NCBI RefSeq assembly: GCF_002930645.1
Contig: NZ_PSNW01000001.1
Span: forward strand, 300,599-364,598
Origin: Solimonas fluminis
GTDB taxonomy: Bacteria; Pseudomonadota; Gammaproteobacteria; Nevskiales; Nevskiaceae
DNA: 64,000 nucleotides
Direction of reading: 5' to 3'
Made by a program: the position numbers and the translations under genes. Below, piece by piece: positions 16,991 to 27,295 of the stretch. The notes beneath the pieces were generated by a model, which was given only the letters and a program-made list of their open reading frames with translations, searched no databases and had not been told where the DNA came from. Within the stretch, counting starts at the first letter, position 1. The number at the start of each line of letters is the position of its first letter.

Positions 16991-17445
16991 TCCGCATGCT
17001 GTTGCTGGCGCTGGCCTGCAGCCTCGCCACGGGCGCCGCCGCCCGGCCGCTGCTCTCCCCCCTGCCGACCGAGGAAGGCCTGCTGCCGGTGGAGGAAGCC
17101 TTCCAGCTGCTGCCGGCGCGGCGCCAGGCGCAGACGCTGAAGCTGGAGTGGAACATCGCACCCGGCTACTACCTCTACCGCGGCCAGCTGGCCTTCGAGG
17201 TGCTGGCCCCGCAGGGCTTCCGCCTGGCGCCGCCGCGCCTGCCTTCCGGCGAGAAGCTGCAGGACCCCGAGTTCGGCCTGGTCGAGGTCTACCGCGGCAT
17301 CGTCGGTGCCGAATTCGACCTGCCGCCGGGCCTGAAGGGTCCGCTGAAGCTGCGCGTGCGCTACCAGGGCTGCGCCGACCTCGGAATCTGCTATCCGCCG
17401 CAGCAGCGCCAGCTCGCCGTGCCCGCGGCGGCGGTGCGCTCATGA
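16981..17445 (+). CDS. stand-alone DsbD alpha (N-terminal) domain protein
   Basis: A 154-residue secreted protein equivalent to only the periplasmic N-terminal domain (PF11412) of the thiol reductase DsbD. A signal peptide (about 1-21) is followed by an Ig-like fold ending in GCADLGICYPP, which holds the redox pair Cys131/Cys137 matching DsbD Cys103/Cys109. It then stops: the eight-helix membrane domain and C-terminal thioredoxin domain of full DsbD (about 560 residues) are absent. The next gene, coupled by ATGA, is a membrane-anchored TlpA-like thioredoxin and may replace the missing domain. Without a transmembrane electron carrier here, the source of reductant must be elsewhere, or the domain has another use. 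Confidence 0.85.
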   Translation: MPLIRMLLLALACSLATGAAARPLLSPLPTEEGLLPVEEAFQLLPARRQAQTLKLEWNIAPGYYLYRGQLAFEVLAPQGFRLAPPRLPSGEKLQDPEFGLVEVYRGIVGAEFDLPPGLKGPLKLRVRYQGCADLGICYPPQQRQLAVPAAAVRS

Positions 17446-17966
17446 GCCGCCGCGGCTGGCTGGCCGCCGGCTTCATAGCCGCCGGCGCCGCGGCGATGGC
17501 GGCGGGCTTCCTGGCCTCCGGCTGGTGGCTGGGCGGCAGCCGCATGCAGGGCGAACCCGCCCCCGCGGTGGCGCTGACCGACCTCTCCGGGCAGACGCGC
17601 ACGCTGGCCCAATGGCAGGGCAAGCTGCTGCTGGTGAACTTCTGGGCCACCTGGTGCGCTCCCTGCGTGGACGAGATCCCGCTGCTGGTGGAAGCGCAGG
17701 CGCGCTATGGCGCCAAGGGCTTGCAGGTCCTGGGGCCGGCCTTCGACGAACCGGAGCCGGCGCGCGCCATGGCGCAGCGCCTTCGCATCAACTACCCGGT
17801 CTCCGCCGACCTGGCCCAGGCCGACGCGGCTGCCCGTGCACTGGGCAACCACAACGGCATGCTGCCCTATACCGTGTTGATTTCACGGGACGGACGCATC
17901 CTGAAGACCGTCCTGGGCGGCATGACACGCGAACAAATCGATACACTTGTGCAGGAACACTTGTAA
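17442..17966 (+). CDS. TlpA/ResA-like thiol-disulfide oxidoreductase
   Basis: A 174-residue periplasmic thioredoxin-fold protein anchored by an N-terminal helix (about 6-30). The redox centre is NFWATWCAPC (Cys72/Cys75), with the AhpC/TSA-Redoxin family opening PAPAVALTDLSGQ and a cis-Pro stretch GMLPYTVLI. It reduces disulfides in the periplasm, for instance in cytochrome c maturation or rescue of oxidised proteins. It overlaps the DsbD-alpha gene by 4 bases, so the two products are probably a redox pair. The 120 bases after it, before aroQ, probably contain a promoter. Confidence 0.9.
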   Translation: MSRRGWLAAGFIAAGAAAMAAGFLASGWWLGGSRMQGEPAPAVALTDLSGQTRTLAQWQGKLLLVNFWATWCAPCVDEIPLLVEAQARYGAKGLQVLGPAFDEPEPARAMAQRLRINYPVSADLAQADAAARALGNHNGMLPYTVLISRDGRILKTVLGGMTREQIDTLVQEHL

Positions 17967-18026
17967 GCTGGATCGCACAAGTATCTCCCCTGAACGTACG
18001 GTATCTTGCACCGAATTGCAGCGAAC

Positions 18027-18056
18027 TTGCGTTTTTGGCTTTTCTGACGGCAGAAT
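18027..18056 (+). promoter_or_regulatory. possible sigma70 promoter for aroQ-accBC
   Basis: In the 120-base gap before aroQ, the most A/T-rich stretch of this part, I see TTGCGT, an 18-base spacer and CAGAAT, about 30 bases before the aroQ start. The match to consensus is weak (3 of 6 and 4 of 6). It is offered because the gap is long for this compact region and the genes on either side differ in function. Confidence 0.25.
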
Positions 18057-18086
18057 CCGGGCACTTTCGCACCGGAAACCGCCTGC

Positions 18087-18530
18087 TTGAGCCACCTGCT
18101 CCTCATCAACGGCCCCAACCTGAACCTGCTCGGCACCCGCGAGCCCGGCATCTACGGCTCCGCGACGCTGGCCGACATCGAGAAGGGACTGGCAGAGGAA
18201 GCCCAGCGTCTGGGCCATCGGCTGGCGACCTTCCAGAGCAACCAGGAAGGCCAGATCGTCGAGCGGGTTCAGCAGGCGCGCGCCGAGGGCGTGGATTTCA
18301 TCCTGATCAACCCCGCCGCCTTCACCCACACGAGCGTCGCCATCCGCGATGCACTGCTGGCGGTGGCGATCCCGTTCATCGAAGTGCACCTGTCGAATGT
18401 GCACGCCCGTGAACAGTTCCGGCATCACTCTTACTTCTCGGACATCGCCGTCGGCCAGATCGTGGGCCTGGGTCCGCTGGGCTACCGGCTGGCCCTGCAG
18501 GCCGCCCACGAGCGTCTCGCCAAGCGCTGA
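18087..18530 (+). CDS. aroQ: 3-dehydroquinate dehydratase, type II
   Basis: A 147-residue type II dehydroquinase, which converts 3-dehydroquinate to 3-dehydroshikimate in aromatic amino-acid synthesis. The family signature is complete: [18 protein letters not shown] near the start with catalytic Tyr (in GIYG) and Arg, [16 protein letters not shown], and [17 protein letters not shown]. The start is TTG: the homologous N-terminus ([16 protein letters not shown]) begins exactly there and no in-frame ATG lies in front of it. It is followed by accB and accC, an arrangement (aroQ-accB-accC) common in gammaproteobacteria. Confidence 0.95.
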   Translation: MSHLLLINGPNLNLLGTREPGIYGSATLADIEKGLAEEAQRLGHRLATFQSNQEGQIVERVQQARAEGVDFILINPAAFTHTSVAIRDALLAVAIPFIEVHLSNVHAREQFRHHSYFSDIAVGQIVGLGPLGYRLALQAAHERLAKR

Positions 18531-18570
18531 CGGCACCACCAACGAAAGCTCCCCCAGGAGGGACATTCAA

Positions 18571-19047
18571 ATGGATTTGCGCAAGATCAAGACCCTGATC
18601 GACCTCGTCGAGCAGTCCGGCATCTCGGAACTCGAAGTCAAGGAAGGCGAGGAGTCGGTCCGCATCAGCCGCAACACCGGCCCGGTGACGCAGTACGTCG
18701 CCGCCCCGGCGCTGGCGCCGGCCGCGCTGCCCGCTCCGGCTCCGGTCGCCGCCGCCCCGGCGGCCGCTCCCGCTGCCGCGCCGGCCGCCGCGCCGCGTGC
18801 CGCCTCGGACAGCCGCCACATCGTCAAGGCGCCGATGGTCGGCACCTTCTATCGTTCGCCCTCGCCCGGCGCCAAGGCCTTCGTCGAGGTCGGCCAGACC
18901 GTCAAGGCCGGACAGGTGCTGTGCATCATCGAGGCGATGAAGATGCTGAACCAGATCGAGTCCGACAAGGCCGGCGTGGTCGTCGAGATCCTGGCGGACA
19001 ACGAGAAGCCGGTGGAATTCGACCAGCCCCTGTTCGCCATCGAGTGA
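18571..19047 (+). CDS. accB: biotin carboxyl carrier protein of acetyl-CoA carboxylase
   Basis: A 158-residue BCCP. The N-terminal helix region ([20 protein letters not shown]) is followed by an Ala/Pro linker (about 44-78) and a C-terminal lipoyl/biotinyl domain with the biotinylation site EAMKM (Lys124). The thumb loop ([10 protein letters not shown]) typical of AccB is present. The biotin arm carries CO2 from biotin carboxylase to the carboxyltransferase in the first step of fatty acid synthesis. A strong CAGGAGGG site is upstream, and accC follows after 53 bases. Confidence 0.96.
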   Translation: MDLRKIKTLIDLVEQSGISELEVKEGEESVRISRNTGPVTQYVAAPALAPAALPAPAPVAAAPAAAPAAAPAAAPRAASDSRHIVKAPMVGTFYRSPSPGAKAFVEVGQTVKAGQVLCIIEAMKMLNQIESDKAGVVVEILADNEKPVEFDQPLFAIE

Positions 19048-19100
19048 AACGAAAATGGCGAACACAATGATCATGGTCGCCAGCGCGTGAGCGGCCTGCC

Positions 19101-20459
<1,359 letters not shown>

Positions 20460-20466
20460 CCCCCCC

Positions 20467-20495
20467 AAAAAAAGGCCCGCGAAAGCGGGCTTTTT
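20467..20495. terminator. bidirectional intrinsic terminator after accC
   Basis: GCCCGC-GAAA-GCGGGC forms a perfect 6-base stem with a stable GAAA tetraloop (20475-20490), flanked by seven A on the left and TTTTT on the right. It can therefore end both the plus-strand acc transcript and the minus-strand transcript arriving from the TPR-like secreted gene. It lies between two convergent genes only 54 bases apart. Confidence 0.9.
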
Positions 20496-20513
20496 CCTGG
20501 GCGCCGGCGCGCT

Positions 20514-21587
20514 TCACTCCTTCACGGGCCGGGTTTGCCGCAGCAGCGGCTCCAGGTCCACCTCGAGCAGGCTCATCTGCTCCCGGTAGAGCGCATCGGC
20601 GCTGTCCCTGGCCAGCCGCTGCAGTTCGCCGCTGGCCACCAGGTAGCCGTGCGAGGCGAGCTGGCATTCCTTGAAGGCCAGATACTGGTCCGGCGCCAGC
20701 TGCTCCCCTGCCCGGACCCGTCCGTGGGTTCCCGGCTCCAGCAGGCCGCAGCTATGGGCGCCGGCGTACAGGTAGGCCTGCGCCGCCGCCTTGCCTTCGC
20801 CGGCAGCCGCCAGCAGATCGCCCAGGCCCCGCTGCAGTTCCGAGATGCGCATCGCCGGCTCGAGGTCCATCTGCCCCTGCACGCCGGCGGCGGTGGAGAA
20901 CCGGACCCAGGCGGTGGCCCGCTCGTAGGCCACCACGGCGGCTTCCTTCAGCCTTGCCGCTTCGGCGGTCTTGCCCTGCTGGCGCAACCCGGCCGCGCGC
21001 GCGGCCAGGGTGGCGGCCACGTCGCTCTCCAGGTCTTCGCTGGCCACCAGGTTGCTGTGCTGCAGGCGCAGCTTGTGCTCGTTGCCGGCAGCCGCCTCGA
21101 AGCTGCCGTAGACCGCGTCGGCCGCTTCGCGCGCGTTGCCGAGCAGCTGGATCATGGCCGCCTGCTGGTCGGCCATGACCAATACCTGGATCAGCTCCGA
21201 CTGCAGCCGCAGGTTGTCGATCAGCGTGTGGAAATGCTTGCCGCCGTCGTAGTGCTCCATCATGCGCACATAGCCCTGTTCCAGCACCGCGGAGGCGCCC
21301 TTGAGGTCGCCCCGCTTGCGCAGGATGGAGCCGAAGACGGCCTGTGCATGCAGGAATTCGCGGAACAGCGCATGACGCACGGAGCCGTCGGCGTCCGGCG
21401 CCTCCATGGCGCGCTCGTAGCCGGCGATCAGGGCGCGGCATTGCTGGTCGTCCTGCTCACCGAAACAGCCGAACTGGTGCCCGGTGGCGTCGCGATAGCG
21501 CTGCTTCCAGCCGTCGCCGCCCTCCTGGGCGCCCGCCGCCATGGAGACTCCCCACAGCAGGATTCCCAGCCACTTCGCTCGGCGCAT
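20514..21587 (-). CDS. secreted hypothetical protein, helical/TPR-like
   Basis: A 357-residue protein with a Sec signal peptide (MRRAKWLGILLWGVSMAAGAQ, cleavage near AGA-Q), followed by a mostly helical Ala/Leu-rich body. It includes LFREFLHAQAVFGSILRKRG-DLKGASAVLEQGYVRMMEHY and QGKTAEAARLKEAAVVAYERA, which look like degenerate TPR helices. Two cysteines (GCFGEQDDQQC) soon after the signal could form a disulfide. I do not recognise a family. It is the last gene of the der-side transcript, 48 bases after der, and ends at the shared terminator. A periplasmic location is likely. Confidence 0.75.
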   Translation of the reverse strand: MRRAKWLGILLWGVSMAAGAQEGGDGWKQRYRDATGHQFGCFGEQDDQQCRALIAGYERAMEAPDADGSVRHALFREFLHAQAVFGSILRKRGDLKGASAVLEQGYVRMMEHYDGGKHFHTLIDNLRLQSELIQVLVMADQQAAMIQLLGNAREAADAVYGSFEAAAGNEHKLRLQHSNLVASEDLESDVAATLAARAAGLRQQGKTAEAARLKEAAVVAYERATAWVRFSTAAGVQGQMDLEPAMRISELQRGLGDLLAAAGEGKAAAQAYLYAGAHSCGLLEPGTHGRVRAGEQLAPDQYLAFKECQLASHGYLVASGELQRLARDSADALYREQMSLLEVDLEPLLRQTRPVKE

Positions 21588-21635
21588 CGCCGCTCCCGTT
21601 GGCCGCGCCGACCGCGCAGCAGGTCCAGCGCCGGC

Positions 21636-23030
21636 TCAGCGCTTCTTCACGCGCGCCATCAGGCGGCGCTTCTTCTTGATCTGGCGGCCGGTCAGCTCGT
21701 TCTTGCGGCCCTTGAAGGGGTTGTCGCCGGTCTTGAAGCTCAGCACCAGGGGCACGCCGACCAGCTTGAAGGCCTCGCGGAAGCGGTTGGTGAGGTAGCG
21801 CTTGTAGGCCTCGGGCAGCTTCTCGGTCTGGTTGCCGTGGACCACGATCTTGGGCGGGTTCTGGCCGCCCTGGTGGGCATAGCGCAGCTTGATGCGGCGG
21901 CCCAGCACGGCCGGCGGCTGGTGCTGCTCCACCGCCTTCTCGAGGATCTTGTTCAGTTCGGGCGTGGGCATCTCGCGCATGGTCGCGTCGTAGGCGTCCT
22001 GCACGAAACCCATCAGTTCGCCGACGCCGGTGCCATGCCGCGCGGAGATGTAGCGCACCGGCGCGTAGTCCAGGAACGGCATCTTCAGGCTGACCTGGTA
22101 GCGCACCTGCTCGCGCTCGTCGGACTGCAGGCCGTCCCACTTGTTGATGGCGATGATCATGGCGCGGCCGCGCTGGGCCACCAGGCCCAGCAGGCGCGCG
22201 TCCTGTTCGCTGATGTCGTTCTGGGCATCGAGCACGGCCACCACCACGTGGGCCCGCTCGATCGCCTCCAGCGTCTTGACGATGGAGAACTTCTCCACCG
22301 CCTCCCAGACGCGGGCGCGGCGGCGGATGCCGGCCGTGTCGATCAGGGTGAAGCGGTGGCCGTCGTAGTCAAAGGGCACCGCGATGGCGTCGCGCGTGGT
22401 GCCGGGCATGTCGGCGGCGACCACGCGTTCTTCGCCCAGCAGGCGATTGACCAGGGTCGACTTGCCGACGTTGGGGCGGCCGACGATGGCGACGCAGACG
22501 CCGTCCAGGGGCAGCGGCGCCGCCTGCTCCGGGTAGGACGCCAGCAGCTCCCGCAGCAGGCCGGCGATGCCGTCGCCGTGCTGGGCCGACACCGGCACCG
22601 GTTCGCCCAGGCCCAGGGCGTAGAAATCGCCGGCGACCGCGGTCTTGGTCTGGCCCTCCGACTTGTTGACCAGCAGCGTCAGCGGCTTGCCGAGCTTGCG
22701 CAACTGCTTGGCGATGGCCTCGTCGGGGCCCAGGCGCCCCTGCAGCCCGTCGACCAGGAACAGCACCAGGTCGGCCTCCTGCAGGGCGATCTGCGCCTGT
22801 TCCTCGGCCAGGGCCGCCAGCGGATCGGCCGACTCCGGCATCAGGCCGCCGGTGTCCACGACGATGAAAGCCTTGTTCTCGAAGCTCCCGAAGCCGTACT
22901 GGCGGTCGCGCGTCAGGCCCGGCAGGTCGGCGACCAGTGCATCGCGGGTCCCGGTCAGCCGGTTGAACAGCGTGGACTTGCCGACGTTGGGGCGGCCGAC
23001 CAGGGCGATGGTGGGAATCTTCTCGTTCAT
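21636..23030 (-). CDS. der: ribosome biogenesis GTPase Der (EngA)
   Basis: A 464-residue protein with two tandem Era-like GTPase domains followed by a KH-like C-terminal domain. G1 motifs are GRPNVGKST (near residue 12) and GRPNVGKSTLVNRLLGEE (middle); switch/G3 motifs are DTGG and DTAGIRRR; G4 motifs are NKSE and NKWD. The C-terminus is strongly basic (KNELTGRQIKKKRRLMARVK). It acts in late assembly of the 50S subunit. ATG at 23030 is preferred to an in-frame GTG nine bases upstream because it gives the usual short N-terminus before the first strand. It follows bamB, as in most gammaproteobacteria. Confidence 0.96.
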   Translation of the reverse strand: MNEKIPTIALVGRPNVGKSTLFNRLTGTRDALVADLPGLTRDRQYGFGSFENKAFIVVDTGGLMPESADPLAALAEEQAQIALQEADLVLFLVDGLQGRLGPDEAIAKQLRKLGKPLTLLVNKSEGQTKTAVAGDFYALGLGEPVPVSAQHGDGIAGLLRELLASYPEQAAPLPLDGVCVAIVGRPNVGKSTLVNRLLGEERVVAADMPGTTRDAIAVPFDYDGHRFTLIDTAGIRRRARVWEAVEKFSIVKTLEAIERAHVVVAVLDAQNDISEQDARLLGLVAQRGRAMIIAINKWDGLQSDEREQVRYQVSLKMPFLDYAPVRYISARHGTGVGELMGFVQDAYDATMREMPTPELNKILEKAVEQHQPPAVLGRRIKLRYAHQGGQNPPKIVVHGNQTEKLPEAYKRYLTNRFREAFKLVGVPLVLSFKTGDNPFKGRKNELTGRQIKKKRRLMARVKKR

Positions 23031-23056
23031 GAGGGGCACATCATACCGGCGGAAAC

Positions 23057-23088
23057 GAAAGAGCGGGCCCGCAGGGGCCCGCTCTTTC
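23057..23088 (-). terminator. strong hairpin between bamB and der
   Basis: A perfect 14-base inverted repeat (GAAAGAGCGGGCCC and its complement, 23057-23070 and 23075-23088) with a 4-base loop lies in the 72-base gap after bamB. Read on the minus strand the stem ends in CTTTC and is followed by GTTTCC, a broken U-run. It probably terminates or attenuates the hisS-yfgM-bamB message before der, but it may leak because the U-run is poor. Confidence 0.7.
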
Positions 23089-23102
23089 GGGGGACATCAG
23101 TC

Positions 23103-24245
23103 TTACTTCAGGTGAACCGCGGCAACCCGCCCGGTGTTGTTCATCACGTAGAGCAGGTCGTCGCCGGTGACCAGCGCGGCGCGGATCGGGTCGCTGCCCT
23201 CGCGCGAGCGGCCGACGATCTTGCCGTCCTTCGGGTCCAGCCAGTGCAGGTAGCCCTCGAAGTCGCCCACCACGATCCAGTCCTTGAAGCTGACCGGCGG
23301 CGACAGGCGGCGGTTGAGCAGGCCTTCCTGCTTCCAGGCGGCAGCGCCGGTGCGGGCGTCCAGCGCCCAGACCACGCCGGACTCGTCGGTGACGATGATG
23401 AAGTCGCCGGCCTCGGCGAAGCCGGTGTAGCTCTTGATCGAGCGGCGCCAGAGCACCTGGCCGGTGTCGCCGTCCAGGCAGGCCACTTCACCACCGAAGC
23501 TGGCGGCGAACAGGTCCTTGCCGTTGTCCAGCAGGCTGGCATCGACGTCGGTCAGGCGCTCGAGCTCGGTGCGTCCGCTGGGAACCGCCACGACCTGCTC
23601 CCACTCGGGGGTGCCGTCGGACAGCTTCAGCGCGGCCAGGCGGCCATTGTCGAAGCCGACGTACACGCGGTTGCCGGCCAGCAGCGGGGTCGACATGCCG
23701 CGCAGGGTCAGGTTGGGCACCGTACGGTCCTGCAGCCAGACGCGGTCGCCGCGGGTGGCGGTCAGGCCGTAGACGCGGCCGTCGCCGCTGCGCGCCACCA
23801 CGACGTCGCCGTTGCCCACCGGGGCCGACATGACCTCGCTGGACACGCTGCGGCGCCACTTTTCCTTGCCGTCGGCACGGGACAGGGCGATCACCTCGGC
23901 ATCGAGCGTGCCGACCAGCACCAGGTCGCCGGAGACGCCGGGGCCGGAGATCACGCGGCTCTGCGTGCTCGCTTCCCACAGGCGCTTGCCGGTCTTGGGC
24001 TCGAAGGCGTAGACGCGGCCGGCCGTATCGGCGGCGAACAGGGCGTCGGCCTCCAGGGCCAGGCGCAGGCCGCCGAACTCGCCGTTGCTGCCCTTGCCGG
24101 CGGAGTGGCTCCAGACCGTCTGCGGCTTGACCGCCGGGGCTTCGATGCTGGCGAGCTTGGCCGGCTCGCGCACCTTGCCCTTGCTGGAGCAGGCCGCGGC
24201 GCCGACCGCCAGCAGCAGGACCAGCAGGACGCGGCTCGTCCTCAT
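23103..24245 (-). CDS. bamB: outer membrane assembly lipoprotein BamB
   Basis: A 380-residue lipoprotein of the BAM complex, which inserts beta-barrel proteins into the outer membrane. The lipoprotein signal ends at Cys19 (LLAVGAAAC). The rest is a PQQ-type eight-bladed beta propeller with repeated blade motifs such as GRVYAFEPKTGKRLWEA, AEVIALSRADGKEKWRR and GVVWALDARTGAAAWKQ. It is coupled to yfgM by a 4-base overlap, the conserved yfgM-bamB-der order. Length is normal. Confidence 0.95.
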   Translation of the reverse strand: MRTSRVLLVLLLAVGAAACSSKGKVREPAKLASIEAPAVKPQTVWSHSAGKGSNGEFGGLRLALEADALFAADTAGRVYAFEPKTGKRLWEASTQSRVISGPGVSGDLVLVGTLDAEVIALSRADGKEKWRRSVSSEVMSAPVGNGDVVVARSGDGRVYGLTATRGDRVWLQDRTVPNLTLRGMSTPLLAGNRVYVGFDNGRLAALKLSDGTPEWEQVVAVPSGRTELERLTDVDASLLDNGKDLFAASFGGEVACLDGDTGQVLWRRSIKSYTGFAEAGDFIIVTDESGVVWALDARTGAAAWKQEGLLNRRLSPPVSFKDWIVVGDFEGYLHWLDPKDGKIVGRSREGSDPIRAALVTGDDLLYVMNNTGRVAAVHLK

Positions 24246-24874
24246 GACTGCACCGCCAGGTCGTCCAGCTTGCGCTGGAGCAGCTCGGTGGCGCCCGGCT
24301 TGTCGGCCTGGGCCTTCAGCGCCTTGTCGTAGGCCTGGCGGGCCGCGTCGCGGTCGCCCTGGGCCAGCTTGATGTCGCCGCGCAGTTCGTCGAACAGGTG
24401 GCCGTACTCGCCGGCTTCGCCGTCGAGCTGCTTGAGGGCATCCTCGGGCTTGCCCTGCGCCCAGAGCACGCGGGCCTGGCGCAGGCGCGACAGCCGCTGC
24501 ATGCCGGCATCCTTGCTGTTGGCCGACACCCACTGCAGGTGCTTGAGTGCATCGTCAAGCTTGCCGTCCTCGACGGCCTTGGCCGCCAGCAGCAGGGCGG
24601 CGTCGGTGGCATAGGGCGAAGCCGCGAAGTCCTTCAGCAGCTTGTCGCCGGCAACCTGGGCGTCCTCGCCCTTGCCGGCCTCGACCGCCTTCTTCATGTC
24701 CTCGTAGATCTGGGAAGCCTGCTCGGACTGGCCGGTGCGGTAGCTCTTCCACTGCTCCCAGCCGACAATGCCGGCCAGGCCGATGCCCAGGCCGACCGCC
24801 AGCGCCAGCCAGTTCTCCTTCCACCAGCGCTTGAGGTTCTCGACTTGTTCTTCGTCGTCGTAATGGGTCGTCAC
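24242..24874 (-). CDS. yfgM: YfgM family ancillary SecYEG/periplasmic TPR protein
   Basis: A 210-residue membrane-anchored protein: a short acidic N-tail ([20 protein letters not shown]), one membrane helix ([17 protein letters not shown]), then periplasmic TPR-like helices ([24 protein letters not shown] and others). E. coli YfgM associates with the Sec translocon and the PpiD chaperone. The start is GTG at 24874, overlapping the hisS stop as GTGA; the acidic-then-aromatic tail fits the family N-terminus, while longer in-frame starts would lie inside hisS. Confidence 0.92.
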   Translation of the reverse strand: MTTHYDDEEQVENLKRWWKENWLALAVGLGIGLAGIVGWEQWKSYRTGQSEQASQIYEDMKKAVEAGKGEDAQVAGDKLLKDFAASPYATDAALLLAAKAVEDGKLDDALKHLQWVSANSKDAGMQRLSRLRQARVLWAQGKPEDALKQLDGEAGEYGHLFDELRGDIKLAQGDRDAARQAYDKALKAQADKPGATELLQRKLDDLAVQS

Positions 24875-26163
24875 GTGGGTTTCTCGCTGAGTTCCAGCAG
24901 ACCCGCCAGATGGGCCGGGAGTTCCGGCCAAGCCAGGGTCTGCTGCTGGGATTCGTTGCCGCGCAGGGATTTTACTTGAATGCGCTTTTCCGCCGCCTCC
25001 TGGTCGCCCAGGATCAGGGCCAGGCGGGCGCCGCTCTTGTCGGCCCGCTTGAGCTGGGCCTGCAGCTTGCCGCCGCCGGCATGCAGCACCATGCGCAGCT
25101 CCGGCAGGCGGTCACGCAGCGATTCGGCCAGCTTGCGCGCTTCGCGCTGGGCGGTTTCGCCCAGCCAGCAGAAGTAGACCTGGGGGGCACCGTCCGGCAG
25201 CGCCGCCGCTTGCGCATTGAGCAGCAGGATCAGGCGCTCGACGCCGCTGGCCCAGCCCACGGCCGGGGTCGGCGAACCGCCGAGCTGCTGCACCAGGCCG
25301 TCGTAGCGGCCGCCGGCGCAGACCGTGCCCTGGGAGCCCAGCTGGGTGGTGGTCCACTCGAACACGCCGCGGCTGTAGTAGTCCAGCCCGCGCACCAGGC
25401 GCGGATTGACGGTATAGGCGATGCCGAGGTCGTCCAGGCCCTGGCGCAGGCCGTCGAAGTGGGCCCGCGACTCGTCGTCTAGGAAATCGAGGATGCTCGG
25501 GGCCTCGGCCAGCAGGGCCTGGGTCTGCGCCGACTTGGAGTCGAGCACGCGCAGCGGGTTGCTGTGCAGGCGGCGCTGCGAGTCGGCATCCAGCGACGGC
25601 AGGTGCTTCTCGAGGTGGGCGACCAGGGCGGCGCGGTAGTTCTGGCGTGTTTCGCCGCTGCCCAGCGAGTTCAGCTCCAGCGTCAGGTCCCTCAGGCCCA
25701 GCTGCCGGAACAGGCGCGCCGACAGGGCGATCAGCTCCACGTCGATGTCGGGCCCGGCCATGCCGTAGGCCTCGACGCCCAGCTGGTGGAACTGGCGGTA
25801 GCGCCCGGCCTGCGGACGCTCGTGGCGGAACATGGGGCCGGCGTACCACAGGCGCTGCTGCTGGTTGTGCAGCAGGCCGTGCTCCAGGCCGGCACGCACG
25901 CAGGCGGCGGTGCCCTCGGGGCGCAGCGCCAGCATGTCGCCTTCGCGGTCCTGGAAGGCGAACATCTCCTTCTCGACGATGTCGGTGACCTCGCCGATGG
26001 AGCGCTTGAACAGCGCCAGCTGCTCGATGATCGGCAGCCGGATCTCGCCATAGCCGTAGCCGTTGAGGATCCCGGCGGCGACGGCATGCAGGTGCTGCCA
26101 CTGCGCGGTGGCGGGGGGCAGCACGTCATTGAATCCGCGAACGGACTGGAACAGGTTGGCCAT
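24871..26163 (-). CDS. hisS: histidyl-tRNA synthetase
   Basis: A 430-residue class II aminoacyl-tRNA synthetase. The N-terminus ([19 protein letters not shown]) is the standard HisRS opening. Motif 2 is [20 protein letters not shown], the histidine-specific signature [15 protein letters not shown] is intact, motif 3 is [10 protein letters not shown], and a C-terminal anticodon-binding domain follows. It sits between ispG (6 bases upstream) and yfgM (4-base overlap). Confidence 0.97.
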   Translation of the reverse strand: MANLFQSVRGFNDVLPPATAQWQHLHAVAAGILNGYGYGEIRLPIIEQLALFKRSIGEVTDIVEKEMFAFQDREGDMLALRPEGTAACVRAGLEHGLLHNQQQRLWYAGPMFRHERPQAGRYRQFHQLGVEAYGMAGPDIDVELIALSARLFRQLGLRDLTLELNSLGSGETRQNYRAALVAHLEKHLPSLDADSQRRLHSNPLRVLDSKSAQTQALLAEAPSILDFLDDESRAHFDGLRQGLDDLGIAYTVNPRLVRGLDYYSRGVFEWTTTQLGSQGTVCAGGRYDGLVQQLGGSPTPAVGWASGVERLILLLNAQAAALPDGAPQVYFCWLGETAQREARKLAESLRDRLPELRMVLHAGGGKLQAQLKRADKSGARLALILGDQEAAEKRIQVKSLRGNESQQQTLAWPELPAHLAGLLELSEKPT

Positions 26164-26169
26164 GTGTCT

Positions 26170-27273
26170 TCAGCCGCTCTTGGCGGCCTTGCGGGCAGCG
26201 AGCTTCTCGCGCACCAGTTTCTCGAGCACGTCGACCAGTTCGTCGTTGTGCGCCTTGTGCTGGATCTTGCCGTCGACGTAGATCGAGTTGGGCCGGCCGC
26301 CGGCGACGCCGATGGCGGCTTCCCTCGCCTCGCCCGGCCCGTTGACCACGCAGCCGATCACGGCCAGGTCCAGCGGCTCGTCGATCTCGTCGAAGCGGCG
26401 CTCCAGCTCGGCCACCGCCTTGATGACGTCGAAGTTCTGCCGGGAGCAGGACGGGCAGGCCACCAGGTTGATGCCGCGGTTGCGCAGGTGCAGGGACTTG
26501 AGCATGTCCCAGCCCACCTTCACTTCCTCGATCGGGTCGGCCGCCAGCGACACGCGGATGGTGTCGCCGATGCCGTCGGCCAGCAGCATGCCCAGGCCGA
26601 TGGCGGACTTGACCGCGCCGGCGCGCAGGCCGCCGGCCTCGGTGATGCCCAGGTGCAGCGGCTGCTCGATCATCTTCGCCAGCTTGCGGTAGGCCTCCAC
26701 CGTCATGAAGACTTCGGAAGCCTTCAGCGACACCTTGAAGTCGTCGAAGCTGTGCTTCCGCAGGATCTCGATGTGGCGCATGGCCGACTCCACCAGGGCA
26801 TCGGAGTTGGGCTCGCCGTACTTCTCCTGCAGGTCCGCTTCCAGCGACCCGGCGTTGACGCCGATGCGGATCGGGATGCCATGGTGGCGCGCGCAGGCCA
26901 CTACCTCGGCCACCTTGCGGTCGCCGCCGATGTTGCCCGGGTTGATGCGCAGGCAGTCGGCGCCGGCCTCGGCCGCCGCGATGCCGCACTTGTAGTTGAA
27001 GTGGATGTCGGCCACCAGCGGCACGTAACCCACCTGCTTCTTGATCTGGCGGAAGGCCTCGGCAGCCTTCAGCGTGGGCACCGACACGCGCACGATGTCG
27101 GCGCCCGCCTTCACCGCCGACTGGATCTGCGCCACCGTGGCGGCGACGTCCTCGGTGTCGGTGTTGGTCATGGTCTGCACCGCGACCGGCGCATCGCCGC
27201 CCACGGTGACGCGGCCGACGCGGATCGGCCGCGACTTGCGCCGCTGGATCTGGTGATGGCTCTTCATCGCCAT
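26170..27273 (-). CDS. ispG: 4-hydroxy-3-methylbut-2-enyl-diphosphate synthase
   Basis: A 367-residue IspG (GcpE) of the MEP isoprenoid pathway, reducing MEcPP to HMBPP with a [4Fe-4S] cluster. Cluster ligands are visible in [11 protein letters not shown] and [13 protein letters not shown], with the conserved NGPGE motif. The TIM-barrel N-terminal part starts [19 protein letters not shown]. It is of the short bacterial type, without the plant insert. It needs an active iron-sulfur assembly system, which is notable next to the unusual isc genes. Confidence 0.97.
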   Translation of the reverse strand: MAMKSHHQIQRRKSRPIRVGRVTVGGDAPVAVQTMTNTDTEDVAATVAQIQSAVKAGADIVRVSVPTLKAAEAFRQIKKQVGYVPLVADIHFNYKCGIAAAEAGADCLRINPGNIGGDRKVAEVVACARHHGIPIRIGVNAGSLEADLQEKYGEPNSDALVESAMRHIEILRKHSFDDFKVSLKASEVFMTVEAYRKLAKMIEQPLHLGITEAGGLRAGAVKSAIGLGMLLADGIGDTIRVSLAADPIEEVKVGWDMLKSLHLRNRGINLVACPSCSRQNFDVIKAVAELERRFDEIDEPLDLAVIGCVVNGPGEAREAAIGVAGGRPNSIYVDGKIQHKAHNDELVDVLEKLVREKLAARKAAKSG

Positions 27274-27295
27274 GAGCGCGAAACCCCGTCCTTGC

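Noticed and set aside
18709..18802. Simple GCC/CCG repeats inside accB
   Set aside because: They encode the Ala/Pro linker normal for BCCP and are not a separate repeat element.
20535..24332. 1265-codon open frame on the plus strand opposite der and bamB
   Set aside because: The same shadow effect: it covers four real minus-strand genes and has no recognisable domain.
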